From Marchantia polymorpha subsp. ruderalis (lineage: Eukaryota > Streptophyta > Marchantiopsida > Marchantiales > Marchantiaceae), in NCBI GenBank assembly GCA_037833965.1, contig AP031355.1, positions 22,283,501 through 22,347,500 of the forward strand: a stretch of 64,000 bases of DNA, written 5' to 3'. The notes under the pieces were generated by a model. The model did no database searches and was not told the origin of the DNA. It saw only the letters and a list, made by a program, of their open reading frames with translations. Both the position numbers and the translations under genes were made by a program. Each line of letters begins with the position of its first letter. Position 1 is the first letter of the stretch. Positions 23,439-33,125 of this stretch are shown one piece after another.

Positions 23439-23687
23439 GTGGAAGGGGGAAATTGTGTGTTTGCAAATATGGACGGGATTGACAGGAATCCAGTACCGCA
23501 CTGGCCAATTCCTAACCTATTCGATATTCACCTTCGTTGCATGGAGAAACATCATTTTCGGATGTACCTTGTGGCTTGTTGGGGTGCAGATTTTATGACT
23601 AGAGTGATGGAGTCAAGAGTGCCACTGATTCTTCCAATAGTTACTTATGGAGAGACTTGGGATTGTACTATATACATTCTATACTGA
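23439..23687 (+). CDS. Leader ORF 1 of the chromovirus
   Basis: Small ORF between primer site and gag; the probable ATG is at 23469. I do not recognise it. The product is about 72 residues: aromatic and basic with no membrane segment, containing NLFDIHLRCMEKHHFRMYL and the stretch VMESRVPLILP, and ending in LY. It aligns by eye with leader ORF 2, which overlaps it in another frame: both share an I-x-x-K-x-x-x-R-x-x-LV pattern, then G, then V-M/I-ES-x-x-P, then a terminal LY. Plant gypsy elements do not normally carry two related leader ORFs. They may be a duplicated accessory peptide or remains of a longer gag N-terminus. Confidence 0.5.
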   Translation: MEGGNCVFANMDGIDRNPVPHWPIPNLFDIHLRCMEKHHFRMYLVACWGADFMTRVMESRVPLILPIVTYGETWDCTIYILY

Positions 23688-23901
23688 TTGTTTCATGGAT
23701 TTGAATCGCGAACCACCTGTCCCGGTTCGATTCAGCACTTATGTAGAGATTAGAACAGTATATAGACAGAAGAGGATATGGAGAGATTTTCTTGTGAGGA
23801 ATTATGGAGAGGAGTACTATAGAGCTGTGATAGAGTCACCTGCACCTTTTGTGACTCCTTTGTTGAGAGGTCACATAGTGATTATACTCACTTTGTATTA
23901 G
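23647..23901 (+). CDS. Leader ORF 2 of the chromovirus
   Basis: Second small ORF before gag; the ATG at 23695 gives about 68 residues, or 84 from the ATG at 23647. It overlaps leader ORF 1 by 41 bases in another frame and ends 17 bases before the gag ATG. Related to leader ORF 1 (see its shared residues), with VIESPAPFVTPLL at the place of VMESRVPLILPIV. Function unknown. Translation of three successive upstream frames would need reinitiation or leaky scanning to reach gag, or splicing of the leader. Confidence 0.5.
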   Translation: MERLGIVLYTFYTDCFMDLNREPPVPVRFSTYVEIRTVYRQKRIWRDFLVRNYGEEYYRAVIESPAPFVTPLLRGHIVIILTLY

Positions 23902-23918
23902 AGGGATTGTGAGAAAGC

Positions 23919-25082
23919 ATGGGAACATCAATTGATATGGGTGAGGTTCTCAATGCAATCATGGCGGAGATGAAGGAGTTGAGAAAAGCAATAGTAGATG
24001 GGCATACCAAGCAGCAAGCCATGGAAGATAAAATCTTCGCATTAGAGAGTGAGAAAGTAGAGAGAGAGAGAGTTGGAGAGATGGAAGTTGAACCTCAAGT
24101 TCAAGCTTCCCAAGTTCAGCCAGAACCAACTCCTATTGATGCAGCAGAGGCAAATAGGAGACGTCTTCAAGAGATTGAAGATCAAGCAAATCTTTTGCTT
24201 CGAATGGGAAAATCCTGTAAGGTGGAAGCTTACAAAGGGAGTAGAGCAATGGGAGTGTTAGAGGGATGGATTATGAGGATGAATATTCATTTATCCCATT
24301 TTCATGTTTCCGATTATATTGCAGGAATGTTCATGAAATCTTATCTTACGGATAAGGCTCTCACATGGTACACAACATGGGAGAGAATGCTTTCAGAACG
24401 AGGTGCTACCATTTCGTGGAGTGGAATGCAAGAAGGACTTCTGCAAAATTTTCAAGCGGTGGATTCTCTTCAAACTGCAAGAATGAAGTTGTGGGATCTG
24501 AAGCAGAAAGGAGGTATTCATGAGTACATTGAAGAATTTCGTGATCTTCAAGTATCTATCATGGATATGAGTGGAGCTGAAGCCTTGGACGTGTTCAAAC
24601 GAGGTTTGAAAGATCGAATTCCAAAGGAGGTGATGGTAAGCAATCCATCTACTGTGAATGAAGCAATCGCAATTGCTCAACGAATTTCAGGTGCTTTTGG
24701 TGTCACACACGGTGAACCAGTGAGCAATTTTAGAGATCCATCTGGTCCAACACCGATGGAGTTGGGAAACCTTCGACGTAGAGAAGGTTTTGCACCAACA
24801 AGAGGACCACCACCAAGATTTGGAGGTGAGATTAGGCGACCAGGAGTTCCAAATTTGCAAGAAGGTTATGCAAATAATGGAATGGTTCGAGGAGGAGCTG
24901 GAGTTCGTGACAATCGCCAATGCTATGCATGTGGACGAATGGGTCACATAGCCAAGTTTTGTCGAGTTCGGCCGACACAACAAGGAGGACGGCCCATGCA
25001 GCGACGACCGTTCAACAATATGGAGGGGATAGAGTATGAAGAGGTGGAGGAAGCAGTTTCGGGAAACGAAGATCACCAGTAA
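23919..25082 (+). CDS. Gag of the chromovirus
   Basis: 387 residues from the ATG at 23919. Structural protein that packages the genomic RNA. Residues 1-90 are helical and charged. Residues 100-260 form the retrotransposon gag core ([49 protein letters not shown]). Residues 280-330 are basic and glycine-proline rich. Residues 335-348 are a CCHC zinc knuckle ([14 protein letters not shown]) for nucleic acid binding. The acidic tail (EYEEVEEAV) overlaps the start of the pol frame. Its TAA at 25080-25082 sits inside the first stem of the predicted frameshift pseudoknot, so a minority of ribosomes would shift to make Gag-Pol. Confidence 0.95.
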   Translation: MGTSIDMGEVLNAIMAEMKELRKAIVDGHTKQQAMEDKIFALESEKVERERVGEMEVEPQVQASQVQPEPTPIDAAEANRRRLQEIEDQANLLLRMGKSCKVEAYKGSRAMGVLEGWIMRMNIHLSHFHVSDYIAGMFMKSYLTDKALTWYTTWERMLSERGATISWSGMQEGLLQNFQAVDSLQTARMKLWDLKQKGGIHEYIEEFRDLQVSIMDMSGAEALDVFKRGLKDRIPKEVMVSNPSTVNEAIAIAQRISGAFGVTHGEPVSNFRDPSGPTPMELGNLRRREGFAPTRGPPPRFGGEIRRPGVPNLQEGYANNGMVRGGAGVRDNRQCYACGRMGHIAKFCRVRPTQQGGRPMQRRPFNNMEGIEYEEVEEAVSGNEDHQ

Positions 25083-25131
25083 TCTTGCCTCGCGGCCTTA
25101 CTGGTTCTACAAAGCGAAGAAAAGGCGAGGT
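25061..25131 (+). promoter_or_regulatory. Predicted -1 ribosomal frameshift signal (slippery site plus pseudoknot)
   Basis: GGGAAAC at 25061-25067 is in the correct phase (G GGA AAC in the gag frame). A 7-nt spacer follows. Stem 1 pairs ACCAGTAA (25075-25082) with TTACTGGT (25098-25105), 8 perfect pairs. Stem 2 pairs GCCTCGC in its loop (25087-25093) with GCGAGGT (25125-25131), six Watson-Crick pairs and one G-U. The pol frame is open from 25040, so gag and pol overlap by only 43 nt and the heptamer lies inside that overlap. Slipping one base back gives CGA AGA TCA and continues without a stop into pol. Confidence 0.8.
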
Positions 25132-28100
25132 TGGAAGAAGGCAATGGTTGGGAGCTCATGGAAGGAGTAAGAAGCAAGTTCAACTCATTGTCACTGATGG
25201 TTTCATGGAAGGACACAAGGTGAGAGTTTTAATTGATCCTGGAGCAACTGAGAATTTTCTATCAAGGAGTGTTGCTATGAAGTTAGGTTTGATGTTGATG
25301 AAGGACGTGAGTGAAGAAGTTGAATTGCCAAACGGGCAAACTGAAGTGATAGAAACACTTCCACGGAGTGTAGAATTATCCATAGGTAGATACAAGGAGA
25401 GCATTGAATGGAGAGTAATTCGTTTAGCTCGATATGATGTCATCCTTGGAATGCCATGGATGGAACAATATAATCCGAAGGTAGATTGGAGAAGAAAAGT
25501 GATTACAAGTAGTGGATGGAAGATCTATGGAGATAGAATTAGATCTCAGAATAGGAATTTACCCCTCTTTGTGATGGGTACAGCATCCATTTCTAGAGAT
25601 GATGTATGTTTCCTTGGACTTATAAGAGATATTGGGTCCACGGACAAACCTTACATCCCGGAGTCCTTGAACGACATTTTTATGGAGTATAAAGATGTTT
25701 TTCCAGATGATCTACCTGCAGGATTACCACCAAAAAGGCGAGTAGATCACAAGATTGAGGTGATACCTGGAAGTACACCAACTTGCAAAGCTCCATATCG
25801 TTTGGCTCCAAACGAATTGGAAGAATGCAAAGCTCAAGTGGAGGAGATGTTGAGCAAGGGATTCATTCAACCAAGTGTTTCACCTTATGGAGCTCCAGTA
25901 CTCTTTGTGAAGAAGAAGGATGGATCCATGAGACTATGTATCGATTATCGCGGGTTGAATCAGCAAACGGTGAAAAACAAATATCCATTACCTCGTATGG
26001 ATGATTTGTTTGATCAACTTCAAGGAGCGAAGTACTTCACCAAGCTAGATTTGAGAAGCGGCTACAATCAAATTCGAATTGCAGATGAAGATGTTCACAA
26101 GACAGCTTTTCGTACTAGGTATGGACACTTTGAGTATCTGGTGATGCCTTTTGGTCTCACTAATGCACCAGCTACATTCATGGGATTGATGAACGATATC
26201 TTTCGCTCTTATCTAGATAAATCTGTCATTGTTTTTCTAGATGATATATTGGTGTATAGCAAAACTTTGAGTGATCATAGAAGTCATTTACGAGAGGTAC
26301 TTCAAGTTTTAAGAGACAATCAATTGTATGCCAAAGCTTCAAAATGTGAATTTGGCAAGTCAGAAGTAGATTACTTGGGTCATAGAGTTACAGCTACAGG
26401 AATCCAAGTGATGAGTGAGAAGATAGATGCCATTCAGAAATGGATAGCACCTGAGGATCAAACTCAATTGAAAAGTTTTCTAGGGCTCACTGGATTCTAT
26501 CGTAGATTTGTGAAAGGTTTTGCTCGACTAGCTCAGGCCTTGACTTCCATGTTAGGGAAAGGTCAAAAGTGGAGATGGGGAACAGCTCAAGAGTTAGCTT
26601 TTCAAGCATTGAAAGATGCTTTGTTACACGCACCTATTCTCAAGTGGTATGATCCTAACCGTTCTATCAAGTTGGCCACTGACGCATCAGGTACAACAGT
26701 AGGTGGCATACTTCAACAAGAATGGGAGGATGGATGGCATCCAGTTGCTTTCTATTCTCGAAAGTTGGTGGCGGCGGAACAAAATTATCACACGACAAAA
26801 CGAGAGGAGTTAGCTATCGTGTTGGCAACCAAACATTGGAAGCATTATTTGGGTGACAAGGAGTTTGTGGTGGAGACTGATCATAAACCCTTGGTTTATT
26901 TGGAAACTCAGAAGGATCTGTCCAAACGACAAATTCGATGGGCAGAGTGGCGTCAACGCTTCAACATGAAGATTGTGTACGTGGAGGGAAAGAAGCAACT
27001 TGCAGATGCTCTCACACGCATGCCTTGTTTGAATCATGTTGCAGAAGTGAAAATTCAGGCGGATTGGTGGAGCAAGATGTCACAAGCCACAAAGGAGGAT
27101 GAAGAGATCACTCGGGCACTACAAACTGGAAAGGCAGAGAAATCTCGAGGTTTGGCGTTTTACAATCAGCGTATATGGATTCCACAAGATCACGATTTGC
27201 GCACAATGATTTTGGCAGAAAGTCATGATACAGCCATTGCAGGTCATGTGGGAGTGGAGAAAACCGTGGAGAGTATACAACGAGTGTACTATTGGCCCAA
27301 AATACGTGAGGATGTGGAGTCTTATGTTCGAAGTTGTGTTGCTTGTCAACAAAACAAGGCAAGTAATCAAAAACCAGCGGGTTTATTACAGCCTCTTCCT
27401 ATTCCCGAACAGCGGTGGGAACATGTCACCATGGATCTTGTATGTGAGTTACCAAGGACTTCGTTAGTACATGATTCAGTGGTGGTTTTTGTGGACAAAT
27501 TGAGCAAGATGATTCACATCAGGCCAACCACAAAAACAGTAACAGCTCCACAACTAGCTCAATTGTATCTAGATGCAGTTTTTGTAAATCATGGCTTAAG
27601 CAAAGTGTTAATCACGGATAGAGGTACTCACTTCACTAGTTTATTTTGGAAAACTTTGTTTAGTTTTTTCAAAACAAAACTAGCAATGTCAACGGCCTAT
27701 CATCCTCAAACTGATGGACAAACTGAGAGGGCAAATAGAACCATAGAGGATATGCTACGAGCCTTCACATTAGAAGAGCAAGAAGAGTGGGACAACCTTT
27801 TGCCACTTGTGGAATTTGCATATAACAATTCTGTTAATGCATCCACAAAAATGTCTCCATTTTTTCTTATGTATGGAGCTCATCCGATCACTCCTTCAAG
27901 TTTGATGAGACTTCCCAAAGGAGAGGAGTTTTCTTCCAAAGTTGCGGCCGTCAACGAATTCGTGGAGCATATTCACCGAGGACTACATCAGGCCAAGGAG
28001 AAGTTGGTGATAGCTCAAAATCGGCAAAAGCAGCATACCGATGCTCATCGGAGAGAAGTGATTTTTGAGGTTGGAGATCATGTTTGGTTATCTACAACGA

Positions 28101-28513
28101 ATTTGTCTCTTGTAGGAACACCAAAGTTAAACCCTAGGTTCATTGGTCCATTTTTGGTTTTGAAGCGTGTTGGTGAAGTGTCATACAAGTTGGAACTTCC
28201 GGCACATATGAAAATACATCCAGTATTTCATGTGTCACGATTGCGAAAACATGTACCACGACCAAAACAATTCACCAACCAACCAGCACCACCTCCTCTT
28301 CCAACCTTGATAGCAGATCATGAGGAGTTTGAGGTAGAAAAGATACTCAAGAAACGAATTCGAGGTCATAAATATCCCAAAGTAGAGTATTTGATTCAAT
28401 GGAAAGGCTATCCATCGTATGAATCAACTTGGGAACCAGCTAAAAATTTAGCAAATGCACCTTTGATAGTTCAGGAGTTTGAACGTATGTGCAACGAGGA
28501 CGTTGCATCTTAA
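25085..28513 (+). CDS. Pol polyprotein of the chromovirus (PR-RT-RH-IN-chromodomain)
   Basis: About 1140 codons in the -1 frame relative to gag, with no ATG at its start; expression is expected by frameshifting at 25061-25067. Residue numbers count from 25085. Protease: [10 protein letters not shown] (about 49-58), with Pro in place of Ser/Thr after the catalytic Asp. Reverse transcriptase: [23 protein letters not shown] and the catalytic FLDDILVYS (384-392). RNase H: LATDASG, REELA, ETDHKPL. Integrase: His714, His721, Cys751, Cys754 finger; catalytic Asp784, Asp845, Glu881; GPF motif at 1021-1023. A chromodomain at about 1081-1130 ([27 protein letters not shown]) should direct insertion toward marked chromatin. 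All domains are complete, and the TAA overlaps the polypurine tract. Confidence 0.95.
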   Translation: MPRGLTGSTKRRKGEVGRRQWLGAHGRSKKQVQLIVTDGFMEGHKVRVLIDPGATENFLSRSVAMKLGLMLMKDVSEEVELPNGQTEVIETLPRSVELSIGRYKESIEWRVIRLARYDVILGMPWMEQYNPKVDWRRKVITSSGWKIYGDRIRSQNRNLPLFVMGTASISRDDVCFLGLIRDIGSTDKPYIPESLNDIFMEYKDVFPDDLPAGLPPKRRVDHKIEVIPGSTPTCKAPYRLAPNELEECKAQVEEMLSKGFIQPSVSPYGAPVLFVKKKDGSMRLCIDYRGLNQQTVKNKYPLPRMDDLFDQLQGAKYFTKLDLRSGYNQIRIADEDVHKTAFRTRYGHFEYLVMPFGLTNAPATFMGLMNDIFRSYLDKSVIVFLDDILVYSKTLSDHRSHLREVLQVLRDNQLYAKASKCEFGKSEVDYLGHRVTATGIQVMSEKIDAIQKWIAPEDQTQLKSFLGLTGFYRRFVKGFARLAQALTSMLGKGQKWRWGTAQELAFQALKDALLHAPILKWYDPNRSIKLATDASGTTVGGILQQEWEDGWHPVAFYSRKLVAAEQNYHTTKREELAIVLATKHWKHYLGDKEFVVETDHKPLVYLETQKDLSKRQIRWAEWRQRFNMKIVYVEGKKQLADALTRMPCLNHVAEVKIQADWWSKMSQATKEDEEITRALQTGKAEKSRGLAFYNQRIWIPQDHDLRTMILAESHDTAIAGHVGVEKTVESIQRVYYWPKIREDVESYVRSCVACQQNKASNQKPAGLLQPLPIPEQRWEHVTMDLVCELPRTSLVHDSVVVFVDKLSKMIHIRPTTKTVTAPQLAQLYLDAVFVNHGLSKVLITDRGTHFTSLFWKTLFSFFKTKLAMSTAYHPQTDGQTERANRTIEDMLRAFTLEEQEEWDNLLPLVEFAYNNSVNASTKMSPFFLMYGAHPITPSSLMRLPKGEEFSSKVAAVNEFVEHIHRGLHQAKEKLVIAQNRQKQHTDAHRREVIFEVGDHVWLSTTNLSLVGTPKLNPRFIGPFLVLKRVGEVSYKLELPAHMKIHPVFHVSRLRKHVPRPKQFTNQPAPPPLPTLIADHEEFEVEKILKKRIRGHKYPKVEYLIQWKGYPSYESTWEPAKNLANAPLIVQEFERMCNEDVAS

Positions 28514-28526
28514 AAGGAGGGAGGTT
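28512..28526 (+). promoter_or_regulatory. Polypurine tract of the chromovirus
   Basis: AAAAGGAGGGAGG followed by TT immediately before the TG of the 3' LTR; it primes plus-strand DNA synthesis. It overlaps the pol stop codon. Confidence 0.85.
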
Positions 28527-29012
28527 TGTAACCATCTTTAGTTAGTTAGAACTAAAGTAGAGGTTACTCTGAATATGGTTGTAGATACTTTAGTGGGCAC
28601 TAGTCATAGCTGCCACATCAGCGATCCACGCACTTGGTAGGTACAGAGTGGATGTGTTAGTTGACAGTGCCACGTCAGCAATCCGTGTGCTTGTAGGTAA
28701 GGATTGAGTGTGTTAGTTAGTGTGTTAGTTGAAGCGCCACGTCAGCAATCCGTGTGCTTGTAGGTAAGGATTGAGTGTGTTAGTTAGTGTGTTAGTTGAA
28801 GCGCCACGTCAGCAATCCGTGTGCTTGTTAGGGTTATCCGCCACGTCATCCATCCACTAGGAGTGGGATGGATGGTGGGGATTAGATCTTATCACCTTGT
28901 ACTTGTTGGTGAGAGCTATATAAGGGAGAGGAGAACCATTGTTGGTATCTCTCATCTTCAGAGTTTACGTTTCTATCTTCGAGTGAACTTCTCTATAAAC
29001 CCTAGTGTTACA
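28527..29012 (+). repeat. 3' LTR of the chromovirus, with an extra 67-bp unit
   Basis: 486 bp. Identical to the 5' LTR except for two substitutions (GATCCACG for GATCCGCG, CTCTATAAA for CTCTCTAAA) and one additional 67-bp tandem unit: GCCACGTCA-type repeats start at 28612, 28669, 28736, 28803 and 28840. Confidence 0.95.
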
Positions 29013-29017
29013 CACGA
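29013..29017. repeat. 5-bp target-site duplication, right (CACGA)
   Basis: Matches 22881-22885. Confidence 0.9.
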
Positions 29018-29074
29018 AGAGGCAAAACAGAACATAAAACGGTTACACACAAAAACGTCGAGAGTTCTTTGAGT

Positions 29075-29366
29075 GAAATAAACGGGAGATTCCCCACTTG
29101 AATTCCCGTCGGTCAATTACCTTACTGGCAACAAACCGTCACCGTCACAAACATGAGTCAAGCCCAACCCACTCCACACTCGAAGAATCCAGGTCGATGC
29201 AAAGGGGAAAGTCGCTCTACGCTCCCAACGCTTTCAGGCTCGACTCGAAGAACTAACGTTTTTCGAGCCGTCCCCGACTGCATACCCCTCGTGACCCGAA
29301 CCCTAACTTCACGTCTAAATATAGTAAGTGCCTAAACTGCGTGAGCCGACTCGTAACTACATGACA
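29075..29366 (+). repeat. 292-bp repeat, right copy, at the hAT break
   Basis: Partner of 12674-12965. It ends in ATGACA, and the next base opens the 3' part of the hAT transposase, so its right edge is a clean insertion boundary. Between the chromovirus and this repeat lie 57 bp continuous with the sequence left of the chromovirus. Confidence 0.75.
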
Positions 29367-29792
29367 CGCTTGAAGAAGCCACTCTTGATCATTCACAAGA
29401 TGCCGACTGGAGTCAGCGCCTGTGAGCCCAATCGCAAATCCGCCAAACAAGTACATCTGCGCAAGCTATCTCAACTTGCGGCGGACAAGGTGAAGGCCGG
29501 CACGGCCATTGTGTTCAATGCGCAACAGCTTACACGACGCGCGAGTGTCAAACGCAACTGCCCGTTTGTTTGATGGTTGAAGAAGCTCAGCGCTAATGCG
29601 GCCTGGATCGATGAGATGAACGATAAACATGAGGGTGATGAAGAAGATGCTCTAAAGAGCGACTTGGATGATCACCTCGATGAATTCAACGAGATTGATA
29701 CGTCGGATGGCTTGAATCGTTTTGATGACCAAATGTTGTTTGATACCGACGAGATTTTGGACGAGTATTTCGTGATGCTCCCCCAACAGTAA
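29367..29792 (+). pseudogene. hAT-family transposase, 3' part (dimerisation region)
   Basis: The translation from about 29,367 reads LKKPLLIIHKMPTGVSACEPN, resembling the start of the hAT C-terminal dimerisation domain (usual form: small residues, then S-x-x-ER-N/W-S), then KVKAGTAIVFNAQQL, like the closing helices. A stop at about 29,571-29,573 interrupts it; the frame continues at 29,577 with an acidic tail ending in PQQ-stop at 29,792. It completes the 5' part at 10,824-12,592 in order and strand. Only a short stretch near the junction is missing, so the gene was split by insertion and not duplicated. Confidence 0.7.
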
Positions 29793-29987
29793 ATTTAGCT
29801 CACATTTGTTCATTGTATTAAACAAAATGTATTATACACATATTATATGTAATTATAAATTGTATATGTATATTATAAATGTGTTACTTTTTAATTCATA
29901 AATTTTCACTTGTTTTTTTCTTTGTGCAACACGTTTTTTTATTAGTTTTTAAATTATATGTTTTAACGTTTTTTGATTATTAACTCA

Positions 29988-32692
29988 GATTACAAGATTA
30001 AAATTATATCTAGATACAAATCATCTTGCAGAGATTCATATTGTTTGGCTTCAAACATATTGAAAGATCGCAAACTCAAGTGGAGAAGGTGTTGAAAAAT
30101 GATTTATTCAACCAAATGTTTCATCTTACGGAGCTCCAGTATTATTTGTGAAAAAGAAACATGTATCCATGAAACTATCTATCAACAATTGTAGATTGAA
30201 CCAACAAACGATGAAAACAAATATTCATTATCTTGCATTAATGATTTGTTTGATCAACTTCAAGGAAATACTTTATCAAACTAGATCTAAGACGCAGCTA
30301 TAACCAAATTCAAATTGTAGAGTATGATATACACAAAATTACCTAGTACAAAAAGTAGTTTTTTTACTAGGTATGATCATTTTGAGTAGTTTTTTTTAAT
30401 CTTACTAATGCACCAATATCATTCATGGAATTGATGAACAATATATATTGTCCATATCTAGACAAATTTATTACTGACAAATATTGTGATATATATCAAA
30501 ACTTTGAATGATCATAGATTTCATGTACAAAAAATATTTCAAGTTTTGAGAGATAATGAAATGTATGCTAAAGCTTTGAAATGTTAATTTAGCAAGTTAG
30601 ACGTATATTACTAGAACCATAGAGTTACAGCTAAAAGAATTCAATTGATGAGTGAGAAATCAAAAGCCATTTAGAAATGAACAACATGAGTGTATCCAAT
30701 TCAACTAAAGAATTTGTTAGTATGTATTGAAATTTATCGCAGATTTGCAAAAAAATTTACTCATCTAATTCAAGTTTTAACATCCATGCTAGGAATTGAT
30801 CAAAGATGGAGATGAGTAACAATTCAAAAGTTAACTTTCTTAGCATTGAAAGATGCTTTGTTACACACACCTATGCTCAAATGATATGATACTAATTGCT
30901 CTATCAAGCTGGCTACTGATGCGTAAGGAATAATATTAAATGATATTATTAACAAAATTGTAAAAATGGTTGACATCTGATTACTTTCTTTTTTCAAAAG
31001 TTGGTGCCGGAAAAAAAAATTTATCACACAACGAAAGGAAATGAACAAAAGCTTTGTGTTGACAACAAGACAATTGAAGCATTACTTATGTTATAAAAAA
31101 TTTGTGGTGAAGATCGATCATAAATCCTTGGTTTACATGAAAACTCTAAATAATTTGTCTTACCAACAAATTTGATAAAGAGAGTGACGTCAGCGCTTTA
31201 ACATGAAAATTATGTATGTAAAGGACAAGAAACAACTTGCGGATGCTCTCACACACATGTTTTGTCTTTATCGTGTTGTTGAAGTGAAAATTCAAGTTGA
31301 TTGATAAAGCAAAATAATGTCATAAAGTAGTATGAAGTGACCATTTGAAAACTACAACTGAGAAAGACTTAGAATACTTGAAGTTTGACGTTTTGCAAAC
31401 ATTTCATTAAAATTCTACAAGATCACAAATTACGCACAATGTTTTTAGCAAAAAGTCATGATACAAGCATTGCACGTTACGTGAAAATGAAAAAAACCTC
31501 GGAAAACATGAAATGAGTTTACTATTGGTCTAAGATAAGGGAGAAGGTGAAGTCTTATGTTCACAATTTTGTTGATTGTTAAAAAAACAATACAACTTTG
31601 TAGTTGTATTGCTTGTCAACATTACAAGGTAGAATAGAAAAAAACTGGCTGATTTGTTATGGTCTCTCTTTATTTTAGAACATGTTATCATGTATCTTGT
31701 ATGTAAAGTATCAAAAGCTTTGTTAGAAATTATTCAGTGATCTTTTTGTAGACAAATTTAACAAAATGATTCACATTAGATCAATCACAAATACAATTTG
31801 AGCTTCAGAATTAGCTCAATTGTATCTAGATGCAATTGTTTGTGAATCATGATCTAAACAAAGTTTTAATCACTTATATAAATAATACTTTCACTGATTA
31901 ATTTTGGAAAATTTTATTTAGTTTTTTAAAACAAAACTACCAATATCAACTATCCATCATATTCAAACTTATAGATAAACAAAGAGGTACAATAAAACTT
32001 TAGAAATTATGCTACGAGCATTCACATTAGAAAAGCAAAAAAAGTGGTACATAATTTTGACTTTTGTAGAATTTAATATTACAATTTTGTAAATACACCC
32101 ACAAACATATCTCTATATTATCTCATGTATGATGCTCATTCCATAACTTTTTCAAGTTTGATGAGAATTCTGAAAGTAAAGGAAATTTTGATTAAAATTG
32201 CAATAGTCAATGAGTTATTTTATAAGAACTACATTGCATCAAGTTCAAGTTGTTGATAAGCCAAAATTGACAAAAATAACATTTAAATGCTCATTATATA
32301 AAATTGATTTTTCATGTAGATAATCATCTTTGATAATCTACAACAAATTTGTCATTTGTAGTAACATCAAAGGTTTGTACTATGTTCATTCATGTTTTTT
32401 TATTTTAAACATGTTAATAAAATGTACAACAAGTTGAAATAACTATAGCATATTAGAAAATATCTCATATTTCATTTTACACAATTGCAAAAACATGTAT
32501 CACAACCAAAACAACGCATCAATCAACCAGTTTCATCTCCTCTATCAATCTTCATTGTTGATCATAACAAATTTAGTAAAAAAAAAACATAAATCAACTC
32601 AAGAACCAGCTAGAAATTTCACTAATTCAATTTTGATTGTTCAACAATTTGAACAAATGTGCAACAAGAACGTTGTATCTCAAAATTAGGTT
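29988..32692 (+). pseudogene. Decayed chromovirus pol, relative of the intact copy
   Basis: Collinear with 25,747-28,513 of the intact element: it starts in the region before the reverse transcriptase and runs to the end of the chromodomain, with the gag, protease and 5' LTR absent. Recognisable landmarks include GATGATTTGTTTGATCAACTTC near 30,240 and ACAACTTGCGGATGCTCTCACA near 31,230. Every frame is shattered by stops and small indels. Differences from the intact copy are mostly C to T and G to A. It is therefore an old, 5'-truncated insertion of the same or a sister family. It is followed directly by its own 3' LTR at 32,693. Confidence 0.85.
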
Positions 32693-33118
32693 TGTAATCA
32701 TTTTTGATTAGTTAAAATTAAAATATACTTTACTCAAGATGGACATATAATTACATCTTTAGTTGTTATATTAGCAATCCGGGTGTTTTGTAGGTAGCGA
32801 ATAAGTGTGTTAGTTGGAAGCGTCACGTCAGTCATTTGTGTGTTATAAGACCAACTATTATATATATATATGAAGAAGTTGTTAAAAATAATCAAGGAGT
32901 TGATCATGGTTAGTTTAGCTATAACTAAGTCTAGATCTTATATCTATACTTGGAAAAATAATTATTGTAACTCTAAAAGGTTTGAGTGAGCATTACTATT
33001 TTATTTTTACAAAAATGTAGATTCAAAAACTTTTGACTACATGATTAGTTTTGAATTGATTAGACTAAGTTCAAAGTTGAATTAATGTCAAATGAAGTTT
33101 CTAAAACTTTGAAAGTTT

Positions 33119-33125
33119 CAAATGG
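33119..33125. repeat. Short direct repeat left of the 3.5-kb inner element
   Basis: CAAATGG, repeated at 36642-36648 on the other side; the uninterrupted copy at 19 kb has CAAATGG once. Consistent with a 5-7 bp target-site duplication. Confidence 0.65.

Larger units (their letters stand above)
22886..29012 (+). mobile_element. Essentially intact Ty3/gypsy chromovirus
   Basis: 6.1-kb element with LTRs at 22886-23304 and 28527-29012, flanked by CACGA duplications. It has a primer site for initiator tRNA-Met, two small leader ORFs, gag, an overlapping pol with protease, reverse transcriptase, RNase H, integrase and chromodomain, and a polypurine tract. By eye the LTRs differ by two substitutions plus a 67-bp tandem unit present only in the 3' copy, so insertion is recent. 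All key catalytic residues are present and no frame is broken other than the programmed gag-pol shift, so this copy may be autonomous. It sits inside older repeats and in the same orientation as the decayed relative at 30-37 kb. Confidence 0.95.

Noticed and set aside
25085-25087. TTG as a real start codon for pol
   Set aside because: Pol is expected to be made as a Gag-Pol fusion by frameshifting; the frame is open upstream to 25,040 and contains the slip point.
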